From assembly GCA_028290305.1 (NCBI GenBank), contig JAQGKC010000314.1, forward strand, positions 1-59,211: a stretch of DNA of 59,211 nt, given 5' to 3'. Shown piece by piece: positions 8,533 through 18,886 of the stretch. The DNA comes from Bradyrhizobium sp. (GTDB lineage: Bacteria; Pseudomonadota; Alphaproteobacteria; Rhizobiales; Xanthobacteraceae). Numbering within the stretch: the stretch's first letter is position 1; every line of letters begins with the position of its first letter. A program made the position numbers and the translations under genes. The notes under the pieces are model-generated. The model was not told where the DNA came from, did not search any database, and saw only the letters and a program-made list of their open reading frames with translations.

Positions 8533-9639
8533 TCACCGCAGCTTCAGCGTGGAGAGGCCGGCCAGCGCCAGCATCACCGAGATGATCCAGAACCGGATCA
8601 CGATTTGCGGTTCGGTCCATCCCTTCTGTTCGAAATGATGATGCAGCGGCGCCATCCGGAACACGCGCTTGCCGGTGAGCTTGAACGACGCCACCTGCAC
8701 GATCACCGAGACCGCTTCCAGTACGAAGAGACCGCCGATCACGGCAAGCACGATCTCGTGTTTCACCGCGACCGCGATCGAGCCCAGCATGCCGCCGAGC
8801 GCAAGCGAACCGGTGTCGCCCATGAAGATCGACGCCGGCGGCGCGTTGAACCACAGGAATCCGAGTCCCGCGCCCAGCACGGCGCCGCACAGCACCGCGA
8901 GCTCCCCGGTGCCGGCGACGTAATTGATCTGCAGATAGTCCGAGAATACCGCGTTGCCGACCAGATAGGCGATCATGCCGAAGCTTGCGGCTGCGATCAT
9001 CACGGGCACGATGGCAAGACCGTCGAGGCCGTCGGTGAGATTCACCGCGTTGCCGGCGCCGACCATGATAAAGGCACCGAACAGCAGGAAGAACCAGCCG
9101 AAATTCAGCACCACGTCCTTGAAAAACGGAAGCACCAAAGAGGTCGAAAACGGGTCGCGTCCGAGCCGGACCAGCGCGTAACACGCCGCGAGCGCGATCA
9201 CCGCCTCGATCGCAAGACGGATGCGGCCGGCAAAGCCGCTATGGGTCTGTTTGGTCACCTTTAAATAATCATCGTAAAAGCCGACAAAGCCGAAGCCGAG
9301 TGTCACCGCGAGCACGATCCAGACATAGGGATTGAGCGGATTGGCCCACAACAGAGTCGAGACCACCAGCCCGGACAGGATCATCAGCCCGCCCATCGTC
9401 GGCGTGCCTTTCTTGGTGACGAGATGCGATTGCGGTCCGTCGGTGCGGATCGGCTGGCCTTTGCCCTGCCGAAGCCGAAGGTGATCAATGATCCAGGGAC
9501 CAAACAGGAACACGAACAATGCGCCGGTCACCATCGCCCCGCCGGTGCGAAAGGTGATGTAGCGAAACACATTCAAAAATGTGCGGAAAACACCCAAACC
9601 AGGAACGGTGTTGGAAAGCTCAATCAGCCAGTAAAACAT
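8533..9639 (-). CDS. mraY: Phospho-MurNAc-pentapeptide transferase MraY
   Basis: Integral membrane enzyme that moves phospho-MurNAc-pentapeptide from UDP to undecaprenyl phosphate, making lipid I. The 368 residues (family about 360) span about ten membrane helices. Key motifs are KKGTPTMGG, the aspartate pair in FYDDYLK (123-124), [25 protein letters not shown] and the histidine loop APLHHHFE. It lies ten bases after murF, so the two are clearly co-transcribed. Confidence 0.98.
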   Translation of the reverse strand: MFYWLIELSNTVPGLGVFRTFLNVFRYITFRTGGAMVTGALFVFLFGPWIIDHLRLRQGKGQPIRTDGPQSHLVTKKGTPTMGGLMILSGLVVSTLLWANPLNPYVWIVLAVTLGFGFVGFYDDYLKVTKQTHSGFAGRIRLAIEAVIALAACYALVRLGRDPFSTSLVLPFFKDVVLNFGWFFLLFGAFIMVGAGNAVNLTDGLDGLAIVPVMIAAASFGMIAYLVGNAVFSDYLQINYVAGTGELAVLCGAVLGAGLGFLWFNAPPASIFMGDTGSLALGGMLGSIAVAVKHEIVLAVIGGLFVLEAVSVIVQVASFKLTGKRVFRMAPLHHHFEQKGWTEPQIVIRFWIISVMLALAGLSTLKLR

Positions 9640-9649
9640 TCAATCTGCC

Positions 9650-11089
9650 CTATACCGCGGCTTCGTCGAGCGCGGTTTTATCGGGAAAGCGCTTTTCGAG
9701 TGCGTTGACAATCGTTTTCATCTTCGAGCCCAGCGATCCCTTGATCATGATCGCGTCGCCGGCGCGAATCGCCGACACGGCCTGCGCCTCGAGAGCGGCC
9801 GCGCTCTCGGCATAGCCGCCCCGTTTGCCCGTGGAAAGAGCATCCCATAAGTTGCGCATCAGCGGGCCACAACAATACACCAGATCGATGTGATTGGCCT
9901 TGATGGCGTCGACCAGGCCGCGATGCAGCGCCGGGCTGGTTGGTCCCAATTCGAGCATATCGCCGAGCACCGCGATGCGCCGGCCATGCGGGCCGACCGC
10001 GGCCCGGCCGAGCACGTTCAGTGCCGCGGCCATCGATGCCGGATTGGCATTGTAGCTCTCATCGATCAGGGTGGCCTCGCCGCTGGCGACCTCCAGCACG
10101 CGGCGGACGCCGCGGCCTGCCGCCGGCTCGATCTGCGATAGCGACAACGCCGCCAGCGCAAGATCGGCGCCCGCGAGCGAGGCCGCCGCGAGCACCGCCA
10201 GCGAGTTCATCGCCATGTGACGGCCGGGCATGCCGAGCTTGTAGGTAATGTCTTGCCCAAGGATATCGGCATGCACGGCCGAACAGGCGGCGTGCAGTGA
10301 CACATCGAGCAGCCGCGCGTCGGATTTCTGGTGCGCGCCGAACGAAACGATGCGCGAGATGCCGAGCTTTTTGGCGCGTCGCTGTAGCCGGGCGAACTGC
10401 GGATTGTCGCGGTTGAGCACGACCGCGCCGCCCGGTTCGACGCCTGCAAAAATTTCCGCCTTGGCATCGGCAATCGCCTCGATGCCGGCGAAGAACTCCA
10501 GATGCACCGGCTCGACCGTGGTGATAATGGCCACCTGGGGGCGCACCATCTTGACCAGCGGCTCGATTTCGCCGGAGTGATTCATGCCGATCTCGAAGAT
10601 CGCGAAACGAACCGTCGCCGGGCAGCGCGCCAGCGACAGCGGCACGCCCCAATGATTGTTGAACGATGCGGCCGAAGCATGGGTCTTGCCTTGCGCTTCG
10701 AGCACACGCCGCAGCGCCTCTTTCGTGGAGGTCTTGCCGACCGAACCGGTGACCGCGATGACCTGCGCGTCCAGACGCGCACGCGCGGCACGGGCAAGAT
10801 CGACCAGACCGGCGAGCACGTCATCCACTACCAACAGCGGCGCTTCGCTCGCGAACTTGTCGCGCTGCGCGGCTTCGACCACCGCCAGACCTGCACCCGC
10901 CTTCAACGCCGCCGCGACAAAATCATGCCCGTCATGGACGTCGCCCTTGATCGCAAAATAAGCCTCACCCGGCGCGATGGTGCGGCTGTCGATGGAAAGC
11001 CCCGACACCGCTTCGGGCAACGCGCCGTTGGTCGACGCACGCATCGCCTCCGCCATCGCATGAGAGGTCCACAACGGCATTGTGCTCAT
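9650..11089 (-). CDS. murF: UDP-MurNAc-tripeptide--D-alanyl-D-alanine ligase MurF
   Basis: Adds D-Ala-D-Ala to the UDP-MurNAc-tripeptide, the last cytoplasmic precursor step. The 479 residues show the Mur ligase P-loop GSVGKTSTKE (115-124), FNNHWGVPLSL, EIGMNHSGEI and LIDESYNANPASM (a MurF signature). The ATG overlaps the murE stop (ATGA), showing tight coupling. The D-Ala-D-Ala it uses would come from the ddl gene at the far end of the cluster or from another Ddl. Confidence 0.97.
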   Translation of the reverse strand: MSTMPLWTSHAMAEAMRASTNGALPEAVSGLSIDSRTIAPGEAYFAIKGDVHDGHDFVAAALKAGAGLAVVEAAQRDKFASEAPLLVVDDVLAGLVDLARAARARLDAQVIAVTGSVGKTSTKEALRRVLEAQGKTHASAASFNNHWGVPLSLARCPATVRFAIFEIGMNHSGEIEPLVKMVRPQVAIITTVEPVHLEFFAGIEAIADAKAEIFAGVEPGGAVVLNRDNPQFARLQRRAKKLGISRIVSFGAHQKSDARLLDVSLHAACSAVHADILGQDITYKLGMPGRHMAMNSLAVLAAASLAGADLALAALSLSQIEPAAGRGVRRVLEVASGEATLIDESYNANPASMAAALNVLGRAAVGPHGRRIAVLGDMLELGPTSPALHRGLVDAIKANHIDLVYCCGPLMRNLWDALSTGKRGGYAESAAALEAQAVSAIRAGDAIMIKGSLGSKMKTIVNALEKRFPDKTALDEAAV

Positions 11090-12546
11090 GCGACCCTCGG
11101 CGCAAGTGCGGCCGCAACCGTATCGTGATCGCTGAACGGCAAGGTGCGGTCGCCGACGATCTGCCCGGTCTCGTGGCCCTTGCCGGCAATCAGCAGCGCA
11201 TCGCCCGGTTGCAGCGCGGCAATCGCGGTTCTGATGGCCTCGGCGCGGTCGCCGATGTCCTTTGCGCCCTTCGCGGTGTTCAAGATCGCCGATCGGATCA
11301 GATCCGGATTCTCGCTGCGCGGATTGTCATCGGTGACGATGACGCTGTCGGCGTTCTCGGTTGCGATCGCGCCCATCAAAGGACGCTTGCCGGCGTCGCG
11401 GTCGCCGCCGGCGCCGAACACCACCACGAGCTTGCGTTTGGCGTAAGGCCGCAGCGCCTGCAGCGCCTTCGCCAGCGCATCGGGCTTGTGCGCGTAATCG
11501 ACAAAAATGGGCGCGCCGTTGCGTTCGCCGACCCGTTCCAGCCGGCCCTTCGCGCCCTCGAGATGTTCGAGCGCGGCAAACACAGCCTTGGGCTCGCTGC
11601 CGGTACCGATCGCGAGTCCGGCGGCAACCAGCGCATTCTCGATCTGGAATTCGCCGACCAGCGGCAGCCGAACCGCATGTTTGTGTCCGCGATGTTCGAG
11701 CGTGAGTTTCTGCGCAAGGCCGTCGATCTCGGCTGCGACCAAACGAACGCCCTCGCCCGCGCCGTCGCCTTTGCTGCCGACCGCAACGATCCGCAATTTT
11801 CGCGCGCGCGCCGCGTCGATCACGGCCTGCGAGCAATCATGATCGGCCGAGATCACCGCGGCACCATCCGCCACAACCAGATCGCGGAACAGCCGCAGCT
11901 TGGCGGCGAGATAATGCGCAACGTCGGGATGGTAATCCATGTGGTCGCGCGACAGGTTGGTGAACCCGCCGGCTGCTATGCGCACGCCGTCCAGCCGATA
12001 CTGATCGAGCCCATGCGATGAGGCCTCGAAGGCCAGATGGGTGACGCCTTCGCGCGCAATTTCGTCGAGTTGCCGATGCAGCGCAATCGGATCCGGCGTC
12101 GTCAGCGATCCGTAGATAGTGCGGTTCGGCGACACCAAGCCGATGGTGCCGATACTGGCGGAGGCGTGACCGAGCCGCTGCCAGATCTGCCGCGTGAAGG
12201 CCGCGACCGAAGTCTTGCCGCTGGTGCCGGTGACAGCTGCGATTGTTCCTGGCTGCTTCGGATAAAACCTCGCCGCAGCGAGCGCCAGCGCGCGGCGCGG
12301 ATTTGGTGTCCTGACAAACGGCACGGGAGAATCGCCTGGCAGCGGATGATCGCCCGCGATCGCAACGGCGCCTGACGCGATGGCAGCATCGATAAAGCGT
12401 GCGCCATCGGTTTTGCTGCCGGCAAGCGCAAAGAATACGTCGCCAGGCTTCACCGCGCGGCTGTCCACGGCCAGACCAGTGACCACGGCCGCTTCTCCTT
12501 GCGGGTCGATCATGGCATCATCGCTGAACAGGTCGCGGAGTTTCAT
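11086..12546 (-). CDS. murE: UDP-MurNAc-L-Ala-D-Glu--meso-diaminopimelate ligase MurE
   Basis: Adds the third stem residue. The DNPR motif at 407-410 is the hallmark of meso-diaminopimelate rather than lysine specificity, as expected for a Gram-negative. The P-loop GTSGKTSV is at 107-114; EASSHGLDQYRLDG, NLSRDHMDYH, VDYAHKPDAL and FGAGGDRDAGKRP are also family motifs. Length is 486 residues (normal). It starts 46 bases after ftsI and overlaps murF by four bases. Confidence 0.97.
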   Translation of the reverse strand: MKLRDLFSDDAMIDPQGEAAVVTGLAVDSRAVKPGDVFFALAGSKTDGARFIDAAIASGAVAIAGDHPLPGDSPVPFVRTPNPRRALALAAARFYPKQPGTIAAVTGTSGKTSVAAFTRQIWQRLGHASASIGTIGLVSPNRTIYGSLTTPDPIALHRQLDEIAREGVTHLAFEASSHGLDQYRLDGVRIAAGGFTNLSRDHMDYHPDVAHYLAAKLRLFRDLVVADGAAVISADHDCSQAVIDAARARKLRIVAVGSKGDGAGEGVRLVAAEIDGLAQKLTLEHRGHKHAVRLPLVGEFQIENALVAAGLAIGTGSEPKAVFAALEHLEGAKGRLERVGERNGAPIFVDYAHKPDALAKALQALRPYAKRKLVVVFGAGGDRDAGKRPLMGAIATENADSVIVTDDNPRSENPDLIRSAILNTAKGAKDIGDRAEAIRTAIAALQPGDALLIAGKGHETGQIVGDRTLPFSDHDTVAAALAPRVA

Positions 12547-12592
12547 TGTCTTCCAGCCCGGCCGGCGCGCTAAGGCCCCGTCATGTTACGCC

Positions 12593-14341
12593 TTACTGGG
12601 TTGTCCTGGATGCCGCAAGAATAAGGCGGTCGGACGGCGGCAGATCGAAGCGCGGCTTGATCCCCAAAAGCGGCGCAATGCGTGCGATCACACTGCCGCC
12701 GGTCGGCACTGCGTTCCAGCCCGAGGTGATAAAACCGTAGGTTTCCTTCAGCGGCTGCGGCTCGTCCAGCATGATCAGAAGCTGGTATTGGGGATTGTCG
12801 GCCGGCAGGATCGCGGTGAAGGCCGTGAGCACCTTCTTCTTGGCATAACGGCCGTTGATGACCTTTTCGGCAGTACCCGTCTTGCCGCCGATATAATAGC
12901 CCTTCACATCGGCTTTTCTCGCCGTCCCGATCTCGGCATTCAGCCGCATCAAGAATCGCATTTTTTCTGATGTCTCGGGCTTGATGACCCGTTTCGCGAG
13001 CGCCATCGCTTCCTGCTCGCTGCGTTTCAGGAAGGTCGGCGGAATCAGGTAGCCGCCGTTCACCAGCGCGTCGATGCCCATCACGGCCTGCAGCGGGGCT
13101 ACCGCAATGCCGTGCCCGAATGCAATCGTCACCGTATTCAACTCGCTCCAGCGTTTCGGCAGAATCGGCGAGGCGCTCTCGGGCAGTTCGGTGCGCAGCC
13201 GCTCCATCTGCCCCATCTTGCGCAGGAACGCCTTGTGCGCCTCGACGCCCTGAGACAACGCAATCCGCGCCGCACCTACGTTCGACGAAAAGGTGAACAC
13301 CTCCTTCATATTGATGAAGCGGCCCTTCGGTTCGTCGTCATGGATCGTGAACTTGCCGTAGTGCAGCGGGCCGCGCGCATCCCACATCGAGTTGAGATCG
13401 GACTTGCCGGAATCCAGCGCCATCGCCAGCGTGAACGCCTTGAAAGTCGAGCCTAACTCGTAGACGCCGGTGGTCAGCCGGTTGATGCGATCGGGATCGT
13501 GCGCTTCTTTCGGGTTGTTGGGATCGAAATCCGGCACCGACACCATTGCCACGATCTCACCGGTCTTGACGTTGGAGACGAGGCCGGAGGCGGCCTTGGT
13601 GTGGAATTTTTCCTTGGCCTTCAGGAGTTCGTCACGCAGCGCGTGCTCGACGCGCAGGTCGACCGACAGTTCCACCGGACGCTGCAGCCGATCGGTGGCG
13701 AAACCGGCGCGATGCAGATCGGCAAGGCCGTTGTTGTCGAGCCACTTCTCCATCCCGGCAATGCCCTGGTTGTCGATATTGACCAGACCGATCAGATGCG
13801 CGACCTCGGAGCCGGTGGGATAGACGCGCTTGTTCTCGCGCAGGAAGCCGATGCCGGGAATGCCGAGGCGATGGATTTCCAACTGTTGCAGCGGCGTGAT
13901 TTCGCGCTTGAGCCAGACGAAACCCTTTTTCGACGACAGCCGGTCGCGGACTTCGCCGGTGTCGAGATCCGGCAGCGTTGCGGTCAGAAGCTCGATCGCT
14001 TCGTCCTTGTCGATGATCCGGCGCGGCTCGCCGAACAGGCTGGGCGCCTTGACGTCGGTGGCGAGCACCTCGCCGTTGCGATCGACGATATCCGGCCGCG
14101 CGGTGGCGATGGCGTCCTGCGATGCGGTCCGATGCGCGCCGTGACTGTCGCCGACGGCGGCGAACATGATCAGCCGTCCGCCGATCACCGCATAGATCGC
14201 AGCGAACGCCAGAATCGCAAATCCGACGCGGACGCGCGCCTTCTCGGCGCGATCGACGTTACGCCCGTACAGCAGGCTGCGGATCAGCCGCTGCCGCCAC
14301 GGTTCTACGGCCTTGATGATGGTCAGCGCCTGATCGGTCAT
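12593..14341 (-). CDS. ftsI: Septal penicillin-binding protein FtsI (PBP3), class B
   Basis: D,D-transpeptidase that crosslinks septal peptidoglycan with FtsW. The 582 residues have a single membrane anchor at about 37-60, a pedestal domain (from RTASQDAIATARPDIVDRNG), and a transpeptidase domain with the catalytic motif STFK at 298-301 (Ser298), SSN at 352-354 and KTGT at 487-490. The start overlaps the ftsL stop by four bases. The active site is periplasmic. Confidence 0.97.
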   Translation of the reverse strand: MTDQALTIIKAVEPWRQRLIRSLLYGRNVDRAEKARVRVGFAILAFAAIYAVIGGRLIMFAAVGDSHGAHRTASQDAIATARPDIVDRNGEVLATDVKAPSLFGEPRRIIDKDEAIELLTATLPDLDTGEVRDRLSSKKGFVWLKREITPLQQLEIHRLGIPGIGFLRENKRVYPTGSEVAHLIGLVNIDNQGIAGMEKWLDNNGLADLHRAGFATDRLQRPVELSVDLRVEHALRDELLKAKEKFHTKAASGLVSNVKTGEIVAMVSVPDFDPNNPKEAHDPDRINRLTTGVYELGSTFKAFTLAMALDSGKSDLNSMWDARGPLHYGKFTIHDDEPKGRFINMKEVFTFSSNVGAARIALSQGVEAHKAFLRKMGQMERLRTELPESASPILPKRWSELNTVTIAFGHGIAVAPLQAVMGIDALVNGGYLIPPTFLKRSEQEAMALAKRVIKPETSEKMRFLMRLNAEIGTARKADVKGYYIGGKTGTAEKVINGRYAKKKVLTAFTAILPADNPQYQLLIMLDEPQPLKETYGFITSGWNAVPTGGSVIARIAPLLGIKPRFDLPPSDRLILAASRTTQ

Positions 14342-14739
14342 TGCTGACCCTCCGGCGCCGGCACCGACCCGGTTACCGTCGCGCTATCGGCAGCCGCGCC
14401 ACCGCCAACGGCTTCGATGGTGTTGATCATCGAGCCGATCGGATCGGGATCGCGCGCGAAGTTCGGCGGCCGCTCGGGCAGGTTCTTCAAAGAATCATAT
14501 TGCGTGGCGTTCACCGGCTTCAGCGGCAAATGTCGTTCGGCGAGACCCTGCAGCCGCAGCGGCGCATCGAGCTTGGTCCATTCCGCGCGCAACGCCGCGA
14601 TGGCGTCGCGCTGCTCGCGAATGTCCGCATGCAATTTCAGCACGCGCTCGGTGCGGACGGTGGATTCCATCTTGATCCGATAGACGTAAGCCGCGGCGAA
14701 TATCAAAGCGCCGATCACGAGGAGATGGATGATCCGCAT
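14338..14739 (-). CDS. ftsL: Cell division protein FtsL
   Basis: Small bitopic membrane protein of the divisome FtsQLB complex. The 133 residues have one membrane segment at 4-20 (IHLLVIGALIFAAAYVY). A coiled-coil stretch follows (about 30-65, with LHADIREQRDAIAALRAEW), then PLRLQGLAERHLPLKPV, which is typical of alphaproteobacterial FtsL, and an acidic, Ala-rich tail. Sequence conservation in this family is weak, but position between rsmH and ftsI, topology and size all agree. Confidence 0.9.
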   Translation of the reverse strand: MRIIHLLVIGALIFAAAYVYRIKMESTVRTERVLKLHADIREQRDAIAALRAEWTKLDAPLRLQGLAERHLPLKPVNATQYDSLKNLPERPPNFARDPDPIGSMINTIEAVGGGAAADSATVTGSVPAPEGQQ

Positions 14740-14741
14740 GG

Positions 14742-15737
14742 TCAGCCTCCCCTCAGGACGTCAGCGAGCGATGGCCATGCCGGCAATGCCGCGGCGGCGT
14801 GCGCGGGCGCCGCGGTGCGCTCTGCCGCACGCAGCTTCGCCGACCGCGCGCGCGGATTGGCTGAGATCTCGGCCTCGCCCGGGGTCACGGGACGCTTGGT
14901 CAAAATCTGAAAACTTGGGCTCGCCTGCGCGACCTCGGGCAGATGCCGCGACCCGCCGCCAGCCTTGGCGCGTTCGACCAGGAAATTCTTGACGATGCGG
15001 TCTTCCAGCGAATGAAACGACACCACCGCCAGCCGGCCACCCGGCTTGAGCACGCGCTCCGCCGCCGAGAGCGCCAGATGCAATTCGTCGAGCTCTTCGT
15101 TGACGAAAATCCGCAAGGCCTGAAACGTCCGCGTCGCCGGATGAATTTCACCCGGCTTGGACCGCACCACTCTGGAGACGATATCGGCCAGCGCCCGCGT
15201 GGTCGTGATCGGCGCTTCCTTGCGCGCAGCTACGATGGCGCGGGCGACGCCGCGGGAGTGACGCTCTTCGCCGAAGATATAGATAATGTTGGCGAGATCG
15301 GCCTCGGACGCCCTGGCGATCACATCCGCAGCGGTCGGGCCGTCATGGCCCATCCGCATGTCAAGCGGGCCACCGAGGCGAAACGAGAAGCCGCGGTCGG
15401 CCTCGTCGAGCTGCATCGAGGACACCCCGACGTCCATCACGACACCGTCGACCGCAGAGAGGCCTTGGGCGGCACAAATCCCCGCAAGATTGGAAAACCG
15501 GTCTTCGACCAGTGTCAGCCGGCCGCCCGATCGGTCGACGAGGTCGAAACCGCCAGATATGGCCGACCGGTCGCGGTCGATGCCAATGACCCGGGTTCCC
15601 GCGACGTCGAGAATCGCCCGGCTGTAGCCTCCGGCCCCAAAAGTGGCGTCGATGTAAGTGCCGCCGTTGCGGGGGCCGAGCATCTCGACCGCCTCACGGC
15701 CGAGGACGGGAATATGACGGGCGTCAGACAGATTCAT
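14742..15737 (-). CDS. rsmH: 16S rRNA (cytosine1402-N4)-methyltransferase RsmH (MraW)
   Basis: Methylates N4 of C1402 in 16S rRNA with S-adenosylmethionine. The 331 residues begin [20 protein letters not shown]. Motifs are the SAM loop [12 protein letters not shown] (28-39), [33 protein letters not shown] and [10 protein letters not shown]. The start at 15737 was chosen because the family begins at this HIPVL region; the open frame extends about 250 bases further upstream, but that part is not family-like. It is the first visible gene of the cluster transcript, two bases before ftsL. Confidence 0.97.
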   Translation of the reverse strand: MNLSDARHIPVLGREAVEMLGPRNGGTYIDATFGAGGYSRAILDVAGTRVIGIDRDRSAISGGFDLVDRSGGRLTLVEDRFSNLAGICAAQGLSAVDGVVMDVGVSSMQLDEADRGFSFRLGGPLDMRMGHDGPTAADVIARASEADLANIIYIFGEERHSRGVARAIVAARKEAPITTTRALADIVSRVVRSKPGEIHPATRTFQALRIFVNEELDELHLALSAAERVLKPGGRLAVVSFHSLEDRIVKNFLVERAKAGGGSRHLPEVAQASPSFQILTKRPVTPGEAEISANPRARSAKLRAAERTAAPAHAAAALPAWPSLADVLRGG

Positions 15738-16294
15738 GCCCCGGCTCCGGGTGCCGTCCAGGCTAAAAGCAGGAAATTGGACGCGAACGGGCCCATTGCG
15801 CCTCAAATGTCTGCGCTTCGCCGGGCTTTTCCGGTCGAAAAGCCTTCTCCGGTCGAAGGCACGTTTGCCGACCTCGCGGGTCCCACATCGCAGATCCTGA
15901 GTTCCACATGGAATTTGGTGGGCTGCCATGGGATTTCGAGCGTCAAATGGGGCCTCGGCCGCCCCAAAACCGGTTCGGCTCTTCACCACTTAGTAACGGC
16001 AGTTAGCGTTAAGAAAGCGTTGATGGGTTCTGAAGGATTTGGGGGACAGCGGGACCGGCGGGGTGGACGGTGATGCGTACCGCACACACTTGGTCAAAAT
16101 GCGAAGCGGCGGCCGGCTGTCGCATTGCGCCGATCGCAGCGTGAAGGAATAGTGACAGTGGTTCGTCATGAAAGCGTAGTGTTGCCGTTGTCCTGCCCGG
16201 TTTGAGTTATCCTATGCCGCTTGGCTCGTTCGCATCTGTTGGATCTGATTCGAAGCGTCAACGCGCCCTTCCGATTCCCAGGGCCAACGCGGAC
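15738..16294. other. Gap upstream of rsmH; no mraZ
   Basis: This divergent gap must hold the promoter for the dcw transcript and one for the amidase. No mraZ gene is present before rsmH, and I see no tandem TGGGN boxes of the kind MraZ binds. Open frames here are shadows without family features. No convincing promoter could be singled out. Confidence 0.5.
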
Positions 16295-17077
16295 ATGCAG
16301 ACATTCACCCCCGATTCATCGGTCGTTTCCGACGTCATCCCGTCGGTGAATTACGGCGACCGGAACAAGGGGCGTCAGCCCGACATGATCGTGCTGCACT
16401 ACACCGGCATGCCCGATGTGGAGGGTGCGATCGCGCAGCTTTGCACCGCGGGCACTGACGTTTCCGCCCATTACATCGTCCTGGAAGACGGCCGCATCGT
16501 GCAGTGCGTCCCGGAAGCCAAGCGCGCCTGGCATGCCGGCGCGGCATCCTGGGCCGGCGAAGAAGACATCAATTCCTGTTCGATCGGCGTCGAGATCGTC
16601 AATCGCGGCCATGACTGGGGCTATCCGGAATTTCCGCTGCGCCAGACCGCCGCCGTGATCGCGCTGTGCCGTGGCATCATGCTCCGCCGCAAGGTGCCGT
16701 CGCATCGCGTGCTCGCGCATTCGGACGTCGCCCCGTCGCGCAAGAAAGACCCCGGCGAGAAATTTCCATGGCATTCGCTGGCCAATTCAGGCGTCGGCCA
16801 TTGGGTGCAGCCGGCGCCGATCGTGCGCGGCGAAACGCTCAAGCTCGGCACCATCAGCGACGACGTCCTTGGCATGCAGCAGGCGCTGGCCCGATACGGC
16901 TACGGTATTCCGACCACCGGAAAATATGATGGCGCGACCATGGAAGTGGTCACCGCATTCCAGCGCCACTTTCGCCCCGCACGCGTCGACGGCGTCGCCG
17001 ATCATTCGACGATGACGACGCTACAATTGCTGCTGGGAAGCCTTTCGAGCGACGCCATGGCTGTCGCCGCGAAGTAG
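16295..17077 (+). CDS. N-acetylmuramoyl-L-alanine amidase with peptidoglycan-binding domain (AmpD/AmiD-like)
   Basis: Zinc amidase (Amidase_2) that cleaves the bond between N-acetylmuramic acid and L-Ala in muropeptides. Expected zinc ligands are the His of IVLHYTGMP, the His of LAHSDVAPSRKKDPG and the Asp of that same motif; RAWHAGAASWAGEEDINSC and IGVEIVN are family motifs. A C-terminal PG_binding_1 repeat follows (DVLGMQQALARYGY...TGKYDGATMEVVTAFQRHF). From the chosen ATG at 16295 it has 260 residues and no signal peptide, suggesting a cytoplasmic recycling role. In-frame alternatives are an ATG at 16214 and a TTG at 16202. The start is uncertain. Confidence 0.9.
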   Translation: MQTFTPDSSVVSDVIPSVNYGDRNKGRQPDMIVLHYTGMPDVEGAIAQLCTAGTDVSAHYIVLEDGRIVQCVPEAKRAWHAGAASWAGEEDINSCSIGVEIVNRGHDWGYPEFPLRQTAAVIALCRGIMLRRKVPSHRVLAHSDVAPSRKKDPGEKFPWHSLANSGVGHWVQPAPIVRGETLKLGTISDDVLGMQQALARYGYGIPTTGKYDGATMEVVTAFQRHFRPARVDGVADHSTMTTLQLLLGSLSSDAMAVAAK

Positions 17078-17118
17078 AGCGGTTCAGATCGAGAACGCGC
17101 TGCAATTCAGAGGAAGCC

Positions 17119-17220
17119 GTCATTCCGGGGCGCGCATCCAAGTCGGCTGTTGCCGACTTGGACAATGATATTGCCGAACTCGGGTAGACCCGAGTTCGGG
17201 TGGCGCATCCCCGGAATGAC
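17119..17220. repeat. 102-bp palindromic element with two internal hairpins
   Basis: The ends GTCATTCCGGGG and CCCCGGAATGAC are perfect inverted repeats. Inside are CCAAGTCGGC-TGTT-GCCGACTTGG and CCGAACTCGGGT-AGA-CCCGAGTTCGG, two strong stems. It lies between the converging amidase and sigma-factor genes and might also act in transcription stop. It belongs to the family of 8415-8511 and 22832-22934. Confidence 0.9.
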
Positions 17221-17225
17221 AGGAT

Positions 17226-18494
17226 CTAATTCCCAGGCCTGCCACTCCCGCAATCGAGTTCCGCCAATCGCCGCGCGTAAAGCCGCCGCAGCGGCTCCAG
17301 TTGCGTCGCGGCGGTCGCCGCGAGATAGGCCTCGCGCGCGGCATCCTGCCGGCCCAACCGGCGCAACAGATCGGCCCGGACCGCCGGCAGCAGCTCATAG
17401 CCATCAAGGCTGCCGCGGGCTTCCAACGCGTCGATCAGCGCCAGCGCGCGCGCCGGTCCGTCCACCATCGACACCACGGCGGCGTGATTGAGCTCGATCA
17501 CCGGCGACGGGCTGATCCGCAGCAGCACTTCATAAAGACCTGCGATTTGCGGCCAGTCGGTGTCGCGATAACTCGGCGCCCGCGCATGCAGCGCTGCGAT
17601 CGCCGCCTGCACCGCATAGGATTCCGGTCGCCCCGGCATCCGAAGCGCTTCTTCCACCAACCTCAGCCCTTCCGCGATCTGCCTGAAATCCCACAATTTG
17701 CGATCCTGTTCTTCCAGCAGCACGATGTCGCCGCCCGCGGTCGCGCGCCCGGCGCGGCGGGCATCATGCAGCAGCATCAAGGCCAGCAAGCCCCTGATCT
17801 CACCTCGCTGCGGAACCAGGACGTCGAGCAGGCGGCCAAGCCGGATTGCTTCCCGCGCCAGGTCCGGGCGCATCAGATCCTCGCCCGAGGTAGCCGCATA
17901 GCCCTCGGTGAAGACGAGATAGATCACCGCGAGCACCCCGCGCAGCCGCGGCGCGAGCGCCTCGCGATCCGGTACTTCATAGGGAATGCCGGCGAGCCGG
18001 ATTTTCTGTTTGGCGCGCACCAGGCGCTGTGCCATGGCGTCTTCACTGACGAGAAAAGCGCGCGCGACCTGCGCGGTGGTCAGCCCGCAGACGGTGCGCA
18101 GCGTCAGCGCGACCTGCACGTCAGCCGCGAATGCCGGATGGCAACAGGTAAAGATCAGCCGCAGCATGTCGTCATCGAGCGCCACGCCGCAGGGATCGCA
18201 AGTCTCGTCTGAGTCTGTGGCGTTGAGCAGCAACTGGTGCGTCAGTTCGCCCTGCTTGCCACGAAACGCGACTTGCCGGCGCACCCGGTCGATCGCCTTG
18301 TTGCGTCCGACATTGACCAGCCAAGCACGCGGATTGGATGGCGGCTCCGCGGCGGGCCAGCGCTCCAGCGCAACCGCGAACGCCTCCTGCAACACATCCT
18401 GCGCGAGATCGAAATCGCCAACGAGGCGGATCAGCGTTGCCAGCGCCCGGCCCGCCTCGTCACGGAATATTTTTTCGATCTCGCTGGATGTCAT
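17226..18494 (-). CDS. RNA polymerase ECF sigma factor with long C-terminal extension (ECF42 type)
   Basis: The 422 residues are a sigma-70 region 2 (about 5-75, [20 protein letters not shown] then [20 protein letters not shown]) and region 4 (about 110-175, [31 protein letters not shown]). A roughly 230-residue helical extension follows, including [11 protein letters not shown], the AAIAALHA region and [18 protein letters not shown]. This long TPR-like extension and a neighbouring DGPF/YCII gene are the known signature of group ECF42. No anti-sigma factor is adjacent; in this group the C-terminal extension is thought to take part in control. Stop lies right at the repeat 17119-17220. Confidence 0.92.
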   Translation of the reverse strand: MTSSEIEKIFRDEAGRALATLIRLVGDFDLAQDVLQEAFAVALERWPAAEPPSNPRAWLVNVGRNKAIDRVRRQVAFRGKQGELTHQLLLNATDSDETCDPCGVALDDDMLRLIFTCCHPAFAADVQVALTLRTVCGLTTAQVARAFLVSEDAMAQRLVRAKQKIRLAGIPYEVPDREALAPRLRGVLAVIYLVFTEGYAATSGEDLMRPDLAREAIRLGRLLDVLVPQRGEIRGLLALMLLHDARRAGRATAGGDIVLLEEQDRKLWDFRQIAEGLRLVEEALRMPGRPESYAVQAAIAALHARAPSYRDTDWPQIAGLYEVLLRISPSPVIELNHAAVVSMVDGPARALALIDALEARGSLDGYELLPAVRADLLRRLGRQDAAREAYLAATAATQLEPLRRLYARRLAELDCGSGRPGN

Positions 18495-18535
18495 ATGATT
18501 ACATCATGAGTGGTCGAAATTCCGGGGCGCAGTTT

Positions 18536-18886
18536 TCAATTGTAGATCATGATCGGTCTGACCTCGATCGAACCCGTCTTGGCGCCGGGGATGCGCGCGG
18601 CGATGGCGAGTGCTGCGTCGAGATCCTTGGACTCGATCAGGTAGTAACCGCCGAGTTGTTCGCGCGTCTCCGCGAATGGACCATCCGTGGTCAGCGTCTT
18701 GCCGTCGCGAACGCGCACGGTGGTCGCGGTCGTTGTCGGCTGCAACCCGTCGCCGGCCTTGAAATGGCCGCTCTCGATGATCGACTGCGTAAATGCACCG
18801 TATTCCGCCGTCATCTTCTGGCGCGCCGCAGCGTCCATTTCGCCGAATTCGGCTTCATTTCGATAGATCATCAGCAAATATTGCAT
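18536..18886 (-). CDS. YCII/DGPF-domain protein
   Basis: A 116-residue protein starting MQYLLMIYRNEAEFG, with the eponymous DGPF in TTDGPFAETREQLGGYYLIE. YCII-related folds are ferredoxin-like with a conserved His/Asp pair in some members; the substrate is unknown. The start at 18886 follows AGGAG by nine bases; a longer in-frame start at 18925 lacks this. It is transcribed just ahead of the sigma-factor gene (41 bases), the usual ECF42 arrangement, and is a likely target of that sigma factor. Confidence 0.92.
   Translation of the reverse strand: MQYLLMIYRNEAEFGEMDAAARQKMTAEYGAFTQSIIESGHFKAGDGLQPTTTATTVRVRDGKTLTTDGPFAETREQLGGYYLIESKDLDAALAIAARIPGAKTGSIEVRPIMIYN

Noticed and set aside
17119..17220. 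Double-hairpin region considered as a CRISPR fragment or riboswitch
   Set aside because: No regularly spaced identical repeats, and its end sequences match other dispersed elements in the window.
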